Assembly (NCBI GenBank): GCA_965215545.1
Contig: OZ244066.1
Span: 434,001 to 498,000, forward strand
Source: MPNP01 sp965215545
GTDB lineage: Bacteria; Pseudomonadota; Alphaproteobacteria; Rhodobacterales; Rhodobacteraceae
DNA length: 64,000 nucleotides
Direction of reading: 5' to 3'
Position numbers and translations under genes: made by a program. Below, one piece after another: positions 26,390-35,009 of this stretch; positions within the stretch are counted from its first letter, which is position 1; each line of letters begins with the position of its first letter. Under the pieces are notes generated by a model, which saw nothing but the letters and a program-made list of their open reading frames with translations, made no database searches and was not told where the DNA came from.

Positions 26390-27858
26390 GACTCCTCTCC
26401 GTCCGGATCGCCAGTCTGGGGAAGAGTGAGAATTCGTGTTGTCTGACCCATGACGGATTCGAGGGTTCTGACCTCATCAAGATGACCGCCAAGGGCAGCA
26501 TAGTCATTGCGACGCAGGGTGAATTCCAGTGGGGAGACGAGAGCGGGTGTTGGCACATGACCAAAGGCGTTGTCGGGCATCTCGAGGATATCCACCATGA
26601 AGGTGATGCCGCCACCGGGCCAGAGATAGGCTCGGGCTCCACCGCAGGTGACGCGGGTCAGCGTTGTGCGTACGGACTGTGTCAGTTTGACGGGATTGAC
26701 GGTCACACCAGCCCTGAGGGATCCTCCGGCTCCGGCCATGAACAGCACCGAGCACACCGAAGGTTCACAGTTCTCGGCGATCATCTGGACGGAGCGCTGG
26801 AGTTCAGGTGGGATATCATGGGGTTCGGGCACACAGGCATCGTTGAGGACAAAGTATCCCCATTGCTGGCCGGTTGTGGACACCATCAGGAGACGCAGGC
26901 CGGACCAGGCAATGCGTGGATCAATGCGCTTGATGATGTCGAGCGGGTCGGTGATATCCGTTCCACCCCAGCCAGTGCCTGACTGGGCGACCTGAAAGTA
27001 CCGTCCCGGGGTGGAACGGCGTCCCCGGACCCGGATGCCAGCAGCGGTCATCCCGAGTTGCTTGCCGGCTTCATGCTCGGTGAGGACCCCCGTGATATGA
27101 TCATCAACCACGATGACTTCATCGACATGGGGCTGCCATTGCCGGGCAAACATGCCGATGGCGGCTGACCCGCAGCCGACCCGCATCAGGGTTTCGGTCG
27201 CGCCATCAATGACGGGCGCCTTCCCGGCCTGGACCGTCAACCGGGCCCCTGCATCGATTTCGAGGTCAGCGGCCTCCTTGTTGCACAGGCGCAAAAGGGT
27301 ATCGCAAGTCGCCCGACCTTCCTGTTTGCTCCCGCCGGTGAGATGCTCAACGCCACCCAACGAGAGCATTTTCGAGCCGTATTCGCTGGTCGTGACATGG
27401 CCGATGGCCTCACCCGCAGCCCGCACCGTGGCCTGTTCGGTGCCGATGTGACGATCCGTGTCGATCTTGACCTTGACCCCGCAGTAGCTGAAGATGCCTT
27501 CGGTGACGACCGTGACCATGTCGATCCCGTCGCGTTCCTGAGCGATGATGAAGGGCGCGGGTTTGTAATCGGGGTAGGTTGTGCCCGCCCCAATGGCGGT
27601 CACAAACGGTGTATCGGTCCGCAGGAGATCACCATCCCATTCCGACGGTCCCTGACCGCTGGGATGGAACGGGATTGCCTTGCCGCCCTGGGCCCTGGTT
27701 GCAGCAATGATCGTGTGCGGATCGAGACGGACCAGACGACCGTCACGATTGGCATAGCGGTCACACGCTCCCGACCGGCCTTCGGCAATGTAGCACATGA
27801 CCGGACAGGCATCGCACCGGATCTTCTCGGTCCTGGCACCCCTCGCATCAGATCCCAT
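26386..27858 (-). CDS. hnr: 6-hydroxynicotinate-reductase-like iron-sulfur enzyme
   Basis: In anaerobic nicotinate fermentation this enzyme uses reduced ferredoxin to reduce 6-hydroxynicotinate to the 6-oxo-tetrahydro compound. The 490-residue product starts with a four-cysteine cluster motif CDACPVMCYIAEGRSGACDR (C15, C18, C22, C32), suited to a [4Fe-4S] centre. After that come VVTEGIFSYCGVKVKIDTDR, TTSEYGSKMLSLGGVEHLTG, VDDHITGVLTEHEAG and GTGWGGTDITDPLDIIKRI. ATG 27858 overlaps the molybdenum subunit gene by 11 bases and gives a natural N-terminus; longer frames upstream are not plausible. The enamidase that would act on its product is at 20474-21634. The substrate is inferred from family and neighbours. 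Confidence 0.86.
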   Translation of the reverse strand: MGSDARGARTEKIRCDACPVMCYIAEGRSGACDRYANRDGRLVRLDPHTIIAATRAQGGKAIPFHPSGQGPSEWDGDLLRTDTPFVTAIGAGTTYPDYKPAPFIIAQERDGIDMVTVVTEGIFSYCGVKVKIDTDRHIGTEQATVRAAGEAIGHVTTSEYGSKMLSLGGVEHLTGGSKQEGRATCDTLLRLCNKEAADLEIDAGARLTVQAGKAPVIDGATETLMRVGCGSAAIGMFARQWQPHVDEVIVVDDHITGVLTEHEAGKQLGMTAAGIRVRGRRSTPGRYFQVAQSGTGWGGTDITDPLDIIKRIDPRIAWSGLRLLMVSTTGQQWGYFVLNDACVPEPHDIPPELQRSVQMIAENCEPSVCSVLFMAGAGGSLRAGVTVNPVKLTQSVRTTLTRVTCGGARAYLWPGGGITFMVDILEMPDNAFGHVPTPALVSPLEFTLRRNDYAALGGHLDEVRTLESVMGQTTRILTLPQTGDPDGEES

Positions 27859-30619
27859 CGCGCCTGCCCTCCCCGGCACCCTGGAGGGCAGCCAGCACCC
27901 GTGGCGGCGTTGCCGGCAGACTCCGGACCCGCACACCTGTGGCATTGGCGATGGCATTCAGGATGGCAGGTGCAGTCGGGATCAGCGCATGCTCGCCCAA
28001 CCCCTTGGCGCCATAGGGGCCATTGGGATCGGGATCCTCGATGATGTGGCAGATGATGGGCGGCACATCGCCGAACGTTGGCACCAGGTAGTCGTGCAGG
28101 TTGTTGGTCACTTCCGGCACATAGTCCTCCATGAGGGCCATGCCGAGACCCTGGGCGATACCCCCCTGGATCTGTCCTTCCACCAGGGTCGGATTGATGG
28201 CCCTGCCCACATCATGGGCTGCTTCCATCGCAAGGACTGTCACGGTCCCAAGGCCCGTATCGACCTCAACCACGGCCAGCTGGGCAGCATAGCCGTACTG
28301 GGCATAGGGTGTGCCCTGGCCGTTGACATCAAGGGGTGTGATGGGTGGGTCATAGGTCTCGACGCTTCGAAAGGCATACCCCTCGGCATCGACCGCAAGG
28401 CTGCCCAGTGCCAGGGCCTGCTGGCCGCTGCCGATGGCCACAACCGTTCCGTCGTCGGCACATTGCAGGGCACTCTCCTCATCCACATTCATCTGGCGGG
28501 TCAACTGGCGGCGCAGTTGCAAGCCGCAGAGCCGGGCGGCATTTCCCGACACATAGGTCTGCCGCGATGCCGATGTCTTGCCGGCGTCAGGGGTCTGATC
28601 GGTATCGGCGCCAAGATATTCGAACCTGGCATCGGCAAGATTGAGCGAATCCAGGAAAATCTGGGTCATGACGGTATTCGAACCCTGTCCGATGTCGATG
28701 GCCCCCTGATGCAGCACCACTGTCCCATCGGGCCGGATCCCGGCCTTGATGGTCGAGGGGTTCGGCATGGCCGTATTGCCACACCCATACCAGCCGGTGG
28801 CCAATCCGACACCGCGGCGGCGTTGGGGTACGGGCTGTTCACGATTGAATCGCGCTGTGGATGCCAGCGCCCTGTGCCAGGCCGGGCGCAGGGCTTCGAG
28901 ACACTGGGCCATGCCGACCCCGCCGACAAGCTTCTGGCCGCAAACCGTGCGGTCCCCGTCCCGCAGACAATTGCGCAGGCGCAAGTCGAGTGGATCCATG
29001 GTCAGTTTGGCCGCCAGGTCATCAATCAGGGCCTCGATGGCAATGGCCGATTGCGGCACACCAAATCCCCGGAAGGCGCCTGCGGGCACGCAATGGGTCA
29101 GGATCGCCCGACTCCGGGCCCGATAATGACCCACCCGATAGGGTCCGGAGGCATGGACGGGGACCCGGCTCGTGACCGCGGGTCCCCAGGATGCATAGGC
29201 ACCCGTGTTGAAGGTGCCATCAAAGAGGATGGCCTTGAGATCCCCGGCCGCTGTCGCGCCGATCTGCATCTCAATCCGGGCTGGATGCCGTTTGGTCGTG
29301 GACATCATCGACTCGGAGCGCGAATAGGCCAGCCGCACCGGTTTGCCGGTCTTGAGAGCGGCCAGTGCCAGGTAGGGCTGGACCGAGAGATCGAGTTTGG
29401 TGCCGAAACCACCGCCGACTGCAGTGGGCACGATGCGAATGCGGTCGGTCGGGAGGTCCAGAATCTCCACAAGGGACTCCCTGTCGAGCGACGCTGATTG
29501 GGTACAGGCATGGATGACCACCCGCTCACCATCAAGATGGGCATAGCCGGCCTCGGGTTCGATGGAGGCATGCTCGACAAAGGATGTCGTAAAGGTCCCC
29601 TCGACCACCGCATCGGCGTCGGCCATCGCCGCCTCCGGCGTCCCGCACTGGACACAGCCACCGCACAGATGGTTGCCTTCACGGTGGGCATGCACCCGAT
29701 CTGCGCCTGGTCGGGTGGCCTCTCCGAGTGTCATCACGCCCGCCAGGCACTCCCACTCGACCGGGAACTGTGCCGGATCGAATTGGGCCATCGCTGCCCT
29801 GCTTCCGACAACTCCAGCCACGGCCTCGCCCAGAAACCGTGTTTCGGTCTCGGCAAAGACCGGCTGATCGATGTGGTCGGGAAAGATGCCAAACCGGTTG
29901 CGGCCCGGGACATCAGCGGCCGTCAGGATGGCTGCAAGACCCTCATGCCCGGCAAGGAAGGAGGCAAGATCACCAAAACGGAACCGGCACCGGGACGCCG
30001 GCGACCGGATCAGCCGGACCACCAGTGCATCGTCCGGGGCCACATCATCACCAAACGCATCCTGACCGGTGACCTTGGCCCAACCGTCAAGGCGGGGCAC
30101 ACGTTGCCCGATGGCCATGGGCGTGACAGAATTCATGGCGGGTGTCCCGGCCCGGCATCGGGCAATCCCATCCATGAGTTTGCGATAGCCCGTGCACCGG
30201 CAGAGCACCCCGCCCATCACATCATCAATCCTGTCAGCCCGGCATGTCTCGTCCATCTCCATCGAGGCGGCAGCCACGATCATCCCTGGCGTGCAGATCC
30301 CGCATTGCACGGCCCCTTCGTTGACCAGAGTCTCAGCCAGCTCCCTCGCCGGGGACATTGCGGCAATCAGTCCGGCCGCGGTCTGGATCCGGCATCCCTG
30401 TGCCCGCCGGGTTGTCGTCAGGCAGGCACACACCTGTCGACCATTGATCAGCACCGTGCAGGCACCACAATCCCCTGCATCACATCCGACCTTGACATCC
30501 CTCGCCGCAAGGGTCTCACGCAATGTCGTCGACAGTCGATCGCCGGCACACTCCTGCGCCACCTCGACGGCCTGACCATTCAGTTCAAAGGTGATGACTC
30601 CAGACGAGAATCCTGTCAC
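27848..30619 (-). CDS. Molybdenum hydroxylase, fused 2Fe-2S and molybdopterin subunit
   Basis: This 923-residue xanthine-oxidase-family protein is probably the hydroxylase that forms the 6-hydroxy derivative of nicotinate or a related ring. Residues 1-150 contain two [2Fe-2S] domains: CDAGDCGAC (C46, C51, C54) with C64/C66, then CGICTPG (C106, C109) and CRCTGY (C140, C142). From about residue 165 the molybdopterin domain follows, with GGGFGTKLDLSVQ, GAFRGFGVPQ, GAIDIGQGSNTVMTQ and GAKGLGEHALIPTAPAI, whose glutamate is the expected catalytic base. In the classical nicotinate dehydrogenase these parts are separate polypeptides, so the fusion is notable. It overlaps the FAD-subunit gene by four bases. 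Confidence 0.9.
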   Translation of the reverse strand: MTGFSSGVITFELNGQAVEVAQECAGDRLSTTLRETLAARDVKVGCDAGDCGACTVLINGRQVCACLTTTRRAQGCRIQTAAGLIAAMSPARELAETLVNEGAVQCGICTPGMIVAAASMEMDETCRADRIDDVMGGVLCRCTGYRKLMDGIARCRAGTPAMNSVTPMAIGQRVPRLDGWAKVTGQDAFGDDVAPDDALVVRLIRSPASRCRFRFGDLASFLAGHEGLAAILTAADVPGRNRFGIFPDHIDQPVFAETETRFLGEAVAGVVGSRAAMAQFDPAQFPVEWECLAGVMTLGEATRPGADRVHAHREGNHLCGGCVQCGTPEAAMADADAVVEGTFTTSFVEHASIEPEAGYAHLDGERVVIHACTQSASLDRESLVEILDLPTDRIRIVPTAVGGGFGTKLDLSVQPYLALAALKTGKPVRLAYSRSESMMSTTKRHPARIEMQIGATAAGDLKAILFDGTFNTGAYASWGPAVTSRVPVHASGPYRVGHYRARSRAILTHCVPAGAFRGFGVPQSAIAIEALIDDLAAKLTMDPLDLRLRNCLRDGDRTVCGQKLVGGVGMAQCLEALRPAWHRALASTARFNREQPVPQRRRGVGLATGWYGCGNTAMPNPSTIKAGIRPDGTVVLHQGAIDIGQGSNTVMTQIFLDSLNLADARFEYLGADTDQTPDAGKTSASRQTYVSGNAARLCGLQLRRQLTRQMNVDEESALQCADDGTVVAIGSGQQALALGSLAVDAEGYAFRSVETYDPPITPLDVNGQGTPYAQYGYAAQLAVVEVDTGLGTVTVLAMEAAHDVGRAINPTLVEGQIQGGIAQGLGMALMEDYVPEVTNNLHDYLVPTFGDVPPIICHIIEDPDPNGPYGAKGLGEHALIPTAPAILNAIANATGVRVRSLPATPPRVLAALQGAGEGRRDGI

Positions 30620-31455
30620 GCATCAACCTCCAGGGCCTCGGCAAGAGATGATTGAATGGCGCGGCGGCACAATTCTTCCGCCGCATGGAGCCGATAGGAC
30701 GCCGGCGCCCGCACATCATCAATTGGCGTCAGCGGTGCCAGGGATGCCGGCGATATCGGGACCTCGGTCAGCAGATCCCGGGCCGGGCGATTGACCAGGT
30801 CTGCTTCCAGTGCCCGCAGCCGACTTGCCACAGGCGAGCATGAACCCACGGCAACGCGGATCTCGGACAGGACCTCCTGCGCATCCACCACACAGATCAC
30901 GGCGATCATGGCAATGGAGATGACAAGATACTTGCGGGCCCCGAGTTTCAGGAAAGTGCTCGCAGCGCGCTCTGGCACCGGAGGTCCGTGCACGGCTGTG
31001 ACCAGCTCATCGTCCCCGAGCGTGATCTGTCGGGGACCCCTGATGAAATCAGCCAATGGCATGGATGCAGCACCACGGCTCGAGGTCACCTCCACCATGG
31101 CATCAAGGGCCAGGAGAGGAGGAACCCCATCGGCAGCCGGGGATGCATTGCAGATGTTGCCAGCCACCGTGCCTGCGTTCTGGATCTGGATCGACCCGAC
31201 TTCCCGCGCTGCGGCCTTGAGACAGTCGAAGGCCGCCGGCAGCGGATGATGAATGATATCGGTCCAGGGTGTTGCCGCGCCGATCCACCACCCCGAGGCA
31301 CCGCACTTGATGCCGATCATCGCATCGATGCCACTCACATCGACAATCCGTCCGGGCGGGGCCCCCTTGAGGCCGGGAAAGTGGTCCGTGCACCCGGCAA
31401 CAACCGTGGCCGGCTCCTGCAGTGATTGGACCGCACTCTCGATTGTGTCAGGCAC
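30616..31455 (-). CDS. Molybdenum hydroxylase FAD-binding subunit
   Basis: This FAD subunit of a three-domain molybdenum hydroxylase passes electrons from the fused Fe-S/Mo subunit. The 279-residue product has the FAD motifs TVVAGCTDHFPGLKG near the start and IQNAGTVAGNICNASPAADG in the middle, as in CoxM/NdhF-type proteins, and ends in the normal C-terminal region (RVAVGSCSPVASRLRALE). GTG 31455 is the first ordinary start, but AGGAGG at 31474-31479 is too far from it. A CTG codon at 31467, seven bases from that site, would give LTYIVPDTIESA and is a plausible real start. It is the first gene of the six-gene operon. Confidence 0.88.
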   Translation of the reverse strand: MPDTIESAVQSLQEPATVVAGCTDHFPGLKGAPPGRIVDVSGIDAMIGIKCGASGWWIGAATPWTDIIHHPLPAAFDCLKAAAREVGSIQIQNAGTVAGNICNASPAADGVPPLLALDAMVEVTSSRGAASMPLADFIRGPRQITLGDDELVTAVHGPPVPERAASTFLKLGARKYLVISIAMIAVICVVDAQEVLSEIRVAVGSCSPVASRLRALEADLVNRPARDLLTEVPISPASLAPLTPIDDVRAPASYRLHAAEELCRRAIQSSLAEALEVDA

Positions 31456-32104
31456 GATGTAGGTCAGGGAACGTCCTCCTCGTCGACAAATCTACACGAA
31501 CATCACCGATCATATCCAGTCGAATCCCTGCCCGCATCACCGATTGCCCGGCCCACACAACAGCATGCCAACCCTCGCAGCCCCACATCCAAGCACAGAT
31601 CCCAGAAACACCGCCAACACGGCCCCCGTCGGCGGTTGCTGTCATGCCACCGATTCCTGTTCTTGCTTTCCTCCTGTACAGGCTCATGAACGCATCCCTC
31701 TGTTCATGGATCAAGCACCTCTCAATTCCAGAGAACCAGCAGTTCATGCTGTACGACATCCTGTGTTGCCGGCAGCCTCTGCATGCGGTCCACCACCGAC
31801 CCCCACATATCCTCTTCAGGTGCCAACCTGATTCCGCGATCAGAACAAGAGAGAAATCCGGTCGGTCCCTGATCGGCACCCGTTCGGATATCGAATTCAC
31901 CGCTTCAACAACAACCCGCCGGGTGACTGTCCTGTGACACAAAACCGTCCATTTTGACCCGCAAGCAGCCCCCAATTACGGAGTTCTCGATATGAATAAT
32001 GGGAGCATGTCCTGGACGGTTTTGGGCGGGGGAATTGGGGCCAGATCCTGTGGCCATCGGCGGCTCCCTGAATCCGTTCCACACATTCCTGACGGATCCG
32101 CCGC
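31456..32104. other. Intergenic region upstream of the N-heterocycle operon
   Basis: It should contain the promoter of the minus-strand operon. Apart from an inverted-repeat pair near 31940-32024 I see no recognisable gene. Open frames exist on both strands but have no family-like motifs. Confidence 0.5.
31940..32024. repeat. Short inverted-repeat pair
   Basis: CAAAACCGTCCA at 31940-31951 and TGGACGGTTTTG at 32013-32024 are perfect 12-base inverted repeats 61 bases apart. The left arm with its extension resembles a motif at 5771-5790. This could be a small element or scar. Confidence 0.5.
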
Positions 32105-32395
32105 TCACTTCACCAAATCATGCTTGCCTGGAGGAGTCCGGGTCGCGGCAGAAGACAGGATGTCTGCTGATCCCTTGATTGCTGATCGAAGGATGTCTGT
32201 ATTGTCCTGTCGGTCTTCGGCCCATGCGGCACAGCGGTCAGTGATGAACTCCTCGCTGCAACCCGCGTTCTTCATTCGGACACAGCGGTCGGTTTCTGTT
32301 TCGGCTGTTTTCCGATGGCTTGCGTCCAAGAGAAGCTTGCACCCCGTTCCCACAACAATGGCAATGGGAATGGTAGCGATAATTGGTACCGGCAT
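32105..32395 (-). CDS. Small membrane-anchored protein, unknown
   Basis: This predicted 96-residue protein has one N-terminal hydrophobic segment (PVPIIATIPIAIVVGTG) followed by a charged region with two cysteine-containing stretches (DRCVRMKNAGCSEEF, DRCAAWAED). It starts at ATG 32395, two bases after the stop of the NYN-nuclease gene, and GGAGGC within that gene serves as its ribosome site, so the two are very likely co-translated. I recognise no family. A role tied to the upstream RNase-like protein is inferred from coupling only. Confidence 0.55.
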   Translation of the reverse strand: MPVPIIATIPIAIVVGTGCKLLLDASHRKTAETETDRCVRMKNAGCSEEFITDRCAAWAEDRQDNTDILRSAIKGSADILSSAATRTPPGKHDLVK

Positions 32396-32397
32396 CC

Positions 32398-33348
32398 TCA
32401 GCCTCCTTGTCCAAGGGTGCGGACTTGACGGGCGGTCAACTTCCCCGAACTCGGGTTCACGGTCGGGACATATCCAACCCGCGATCCAACACCGATATCC
32501 CGCGGCCCCAGGCCGGTCAGCACTGCCGAGAAGTGGAAGTGGATGTTCTCCCCACCGTCATCGGGCTGGATGAACCCGTAGTCTCTGCCCATGGGCAGGT
32601 TGGTGACCGTTCCATGCTCAGTTCTGCCCACGCGCTCGGTCTCCGGACGGACCGCGGGGGCGGGGTCATTCGGAACCGGCACAGGCGAGGGTCGCCCTGT
32701 CCAACGACCCTCGGACTGTGCACTGGATGGCATGAACATCCCATCGACAAGAGGGTCTGGAGTCCGTCTGTCAATGCGGGGCGCCATCTCGATGGGATAG
32801 GTGGCGGCATTGATCAGGGCCTGGGCTGTGCGGGTCGGACCGATATCCCAGCCGAGGACCATCACGCGGGCACCCAGTGAATTGAGTTTGCGCACCAGCT
32901 GGACATGGTCGCCATCGCCCGAGATCAGCACGATGACATTGCAGCGCTTGACGCTGGCGAGTTCGTACGCCTCGAGGGCCAGCCAGACATCCACACCCTT
33001 CTCGCGGGGTGGTGCTCCATCCTCACCCAGGGCCAGCAAGAGGAAATGTGGTGTCACACCAGCCCGGATCAGCACATCCTCGAACCGGCGGTCGCCGGTG
33101 AGACTGTCGCGCCGTTCCGCTTCGTCGGCAGGGAACCGTCCCCGGAAGTAATGGGCCTCGGTGATCCGGCAGGTATTGAGTTCGGCCTGTTCACACGCCG
33201 CGACTTCCTGCCGGATGAATTCATGCAGGCCCTGGATGTGGATGCGGGCCTTGCGCTCGTGCTCGTAGGCATAATGATCGGAGATGCGGGCAAAATAGGA
33301 CCCGTCATACACGATCCCGATCCGGATGATTTCGTTGGTTTGAACCAT
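32398..33348 (-). CDS. NYN-domain (PIN-like) nuclease fused to a cold-shock domain
   Basis: The N-terminal 190 residues form a NYN domain, a PIN-like metal-dependent ribonuclease fold. It begins IGIVYDGSYFARI with the first acidic residue, has KGVDVWLALEAYE with the central acidic residues, and VIVLISGDGDHVQLVRKLN with the later DGD pair. After a proline-rich linker (residues about 205-240), a C-terminal domain with HGTVTNLPMGRDYGFIQPDD and ENIHFHFSAV matches a cold-shock/S1-like nucleic-acid-binding fold. The combination suggests an RNA-processing or RNA-sensing enzyme. ATG 33348 has AAGGAC upstream. It lies in accessory DNA next to a toxin-antitoxin system and is followed at once by a small membrane-protein gene. 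Confidence 0.82.
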   Translation of the reverse strand: MVQTNEIIRIGIVYDGSYFARISDHYAYEHERKARIHIQGLHEFIRQEVAACEQAELNTCRITEAHYFRGRFPADEAERRDSLTGDRRFEDVLIRAGVTPHFLLLALGEDGAPPREKGVDVWLALEAYELASVKRCNVIVLISGDGDHVQLVRKLNSLGARVMVLGWDIGPTRTAQALINAATYPIEMAPRIDRRTPDPLVDGMFMPSSAQSEGRWTGRPSPVPVPNDPAPAVRPETERVGRTEHGTVTNLPMGRDYGFIQPDDGGENIHFHFSAVLTGLGPRDIGVGSRVGYVPTVNPSSGKLTARQVRTLGQGG

Positions 33349-33423
33349 GGTTCTTGTCCTTGTCTTGACTGTTGGGGGGGGGGCGACTGGCGACCGTTGG
33401 GGCCGCCAGTCACGGAAGTGGAA

Positions 33424-33684
33424 CTAGCCACGAATACGTCTGAGGCACCGTTTCTCGTGTTGCCGGGCGATCCGGTACGCAGTGATGACCTTGCCATCCT
33501 TGATGACGATGACGATCCCGACCGCCGGTTGCAGTGCTGGGTTATCCCCAGCGTCCTTCCGGCGCATCAGGATCATGTTGTCGTTGACCGGGGTCCCGTT
33601 CTCAAGGGCGGCCCTGACATCGTCGGGGCGAACGCCCCGTTGTGCCATGCGAGACGTGGCATGGCGTGTGTACAGAATGTACAT
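33424..33684 (-). CDS. DUF4258-like small protein
   Basis: This is an 86-residue protein starting at ATG 33684 behind AGGAGAG. The opening YTRHATSRMAQRGVRPDDV with ENGTPV is the pattern of DUF4258, a small family often found next to toxin-antitoxin genes, followed by VGIVIVIKDGKVITAYR. It lies 75 bases upstream of the NYN-nuclease gene on the same strand and could be in the same transcript. Its function is unknown; a toxin-like RNase fold has been suggested for related families, but nothing in this sequence proves it. Confidence 0.65.
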   Translation of the reverse strand: MYILYTRHATSRMAQRGVRPDDVRAALENGTPVNDNMILMRRKDAGDNPALQPAVGIVIVIKDGKVITAYRIARQHEKRCLRRIRG

Positions 33685-34127
33685 AGCTCTCTCCTGAGAC
33701 ATTGCACCCGGAACGATACCGGGTGCTGGTTTCAGAGAGAGGGGCGGAGGAAGAGACCAGATCCATAGGCCGTACGGCCCATGACTTGGATTTCAAAATG
33801 TCTTTGATTTGTCGTTAGATCAATAGTATATGAAGTTAATGGCTTCCACCCCTCAGCGAAATTGTTGGCGTTGGCTCCTTTCTCCTGGTTTCCTTCGTGG
33901 AAACCAGATGGGGCTGGACCATTCACATTTCAACGCCAACAGCTCGATGGATGCATCACCGATAGCCCCTGTTGCCGATATATCACAGCAAATAAGTCGC
34001 CAGCGCTACTCTGAAGCATGACAGTTGCAACGGGGCATGACCCCTCGACGAATCTGTGTAGGGCCCTCAGCCGTCGCATCACGACGGAGAGCCCGCGGGG
34101 CAGTGTCGGGACAGTGAAAAATGGCTT
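33685..34127. other. Intergenic region, no gene seen
   Basis: This AT-richer stretch lies between the DUF4258 gene and the AbiEii gene. It contains a 12-base palindrome GGCCGTACGGCC at about 33766-33777. It must include the promoter for the minus-strand DUF4258/NYN genes. No open frame here looks like a protein. Confidence 0.45.
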
Positions 34128-35009
34128 TCAATCACTGGAAGCCTTTGGTGGCCATGGAAGATCTCGGTAAAATCCTCGCACCTTTCTAAAACAAGCCTCA
34201 AAATCTGGTAGGGTCCCTGTCTCCAGACGGATGTCATCCCATTCAACCTGTGCTTTCTCTTTGATAATCGGGTCGTCGATGGAATCGACATCAGGCGATG
34301 ACGGCAAGCGGGTCTCGCACTTTCTGAGGAGCGAGTGGAGAATCTCGGCACGTTCCTTGTCGCCAAAGTCAGACCTGCCCAATAGAAAATGGATGTCATA
34401 AACATCCTGCCTTCTTCCTTTCTTCTTTCGGACCGCCTGCTGCAAAAGGGCGCGGATCTTCTCGGCAATCACGTCTGTCAGGCTGTAGGCGTAAAGCTCC
34501 AGGCCACCGATGTCGAGAACCTCGACCGATGTAATATCCGGCTCTTTGAATGAGATTTCGACCTTGAGTGGTTTTGGGCCCCGGGAGCCGTTTGGCAAAA
34601 CATGTTCAATTTTGACTTCCAGTGCAGGGAAATTGGCCTCCTCGATTCTGTCAGAGAGTGGCTTTGGCATCTTCTGGACATTGTGCACTCGTGTTTGCGT
34701 CCCAGTGTATCCAAGCTCCGCGGCCGTAGCCGGAAGAAGCCGATTCAGTGCCGTCTCGATCTGGACATCAATGTCAGAAGTTGATGAAAAACCGGCCGTG
34801 AAGTCGACATCATCAGTCATGCGCTGATTGTTGTAGACCAGTCCGAGAAGGATCCCTCCCTTCAGGTACAGGGTGTGGTCATGGCGCATTTTTGCAATGG
34901 CAGCCAGCGTGATGTGTGTCGCCTGACGAAGATGAGTCACGACTGGATCGTCGGACTTGCTGTCTACCCAGGCAGCAACATCAATGACTGTCGGGTCCTT
35001 CGTGCACAT
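34128..35009 (-). CDS. AbiEii/AbiGii-type nucleotidyltransferase toxin
   Basis: This is the toxin of a type IV toxin-antitoxin pair related to the AbiE abortive-infection system. The 293-residue protein carries the DNA-polymerase-beta-like nucleotidyltransferase motif: TLYLKGGILLGLV followed by MTDDVDF, the expected G-G...D-x-D arrangement. A later GLELYAYSLTDVIAEKIRAL and RRQDVYDIHFLLGR match the conserved AbiEii C-terminal half. ATG 35009 is taken as the start; the frame is open further upstream but inside the antitoxin gene. It overlaps the antitoxin gene by 29 bases. Confidence 0.82.
   Translation of the reverse strand: MCTKDPTVIDVAAWVDSKSDDPVVTHLRQATHITLAAIAKMRHDHTLYLKGGILLGLVYNNQRMTDDVDFTAGFSSTSDIDVQIETALNRLLPATAAELGYTGTQTRVHNVQKMPKPLSDRIEEANFPALEVKIEHVLPNGSRGPKPLKVEISFKEPDITSVEVLDIGGLELYAYSLTDVIAEKIRALLQQAVRKKKGRRQDVYDIHFLLGRSDFGDKERAEILHSLLRKCETRLPSSPDVDSIDDPIIKEKAQVEWDDIRLETGTLPDFEACFRKVRGFYRDLPWPPKASSD

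Noticed and set aside
31448..31975. Minus-strand open frame of about 175 codons upstream of the N-heterocycle operon
   Set aside because: It contains the operon's ribosome site and promoter region, and its translation has no family-like blocks and unusual Trp/Arg/Cys content.
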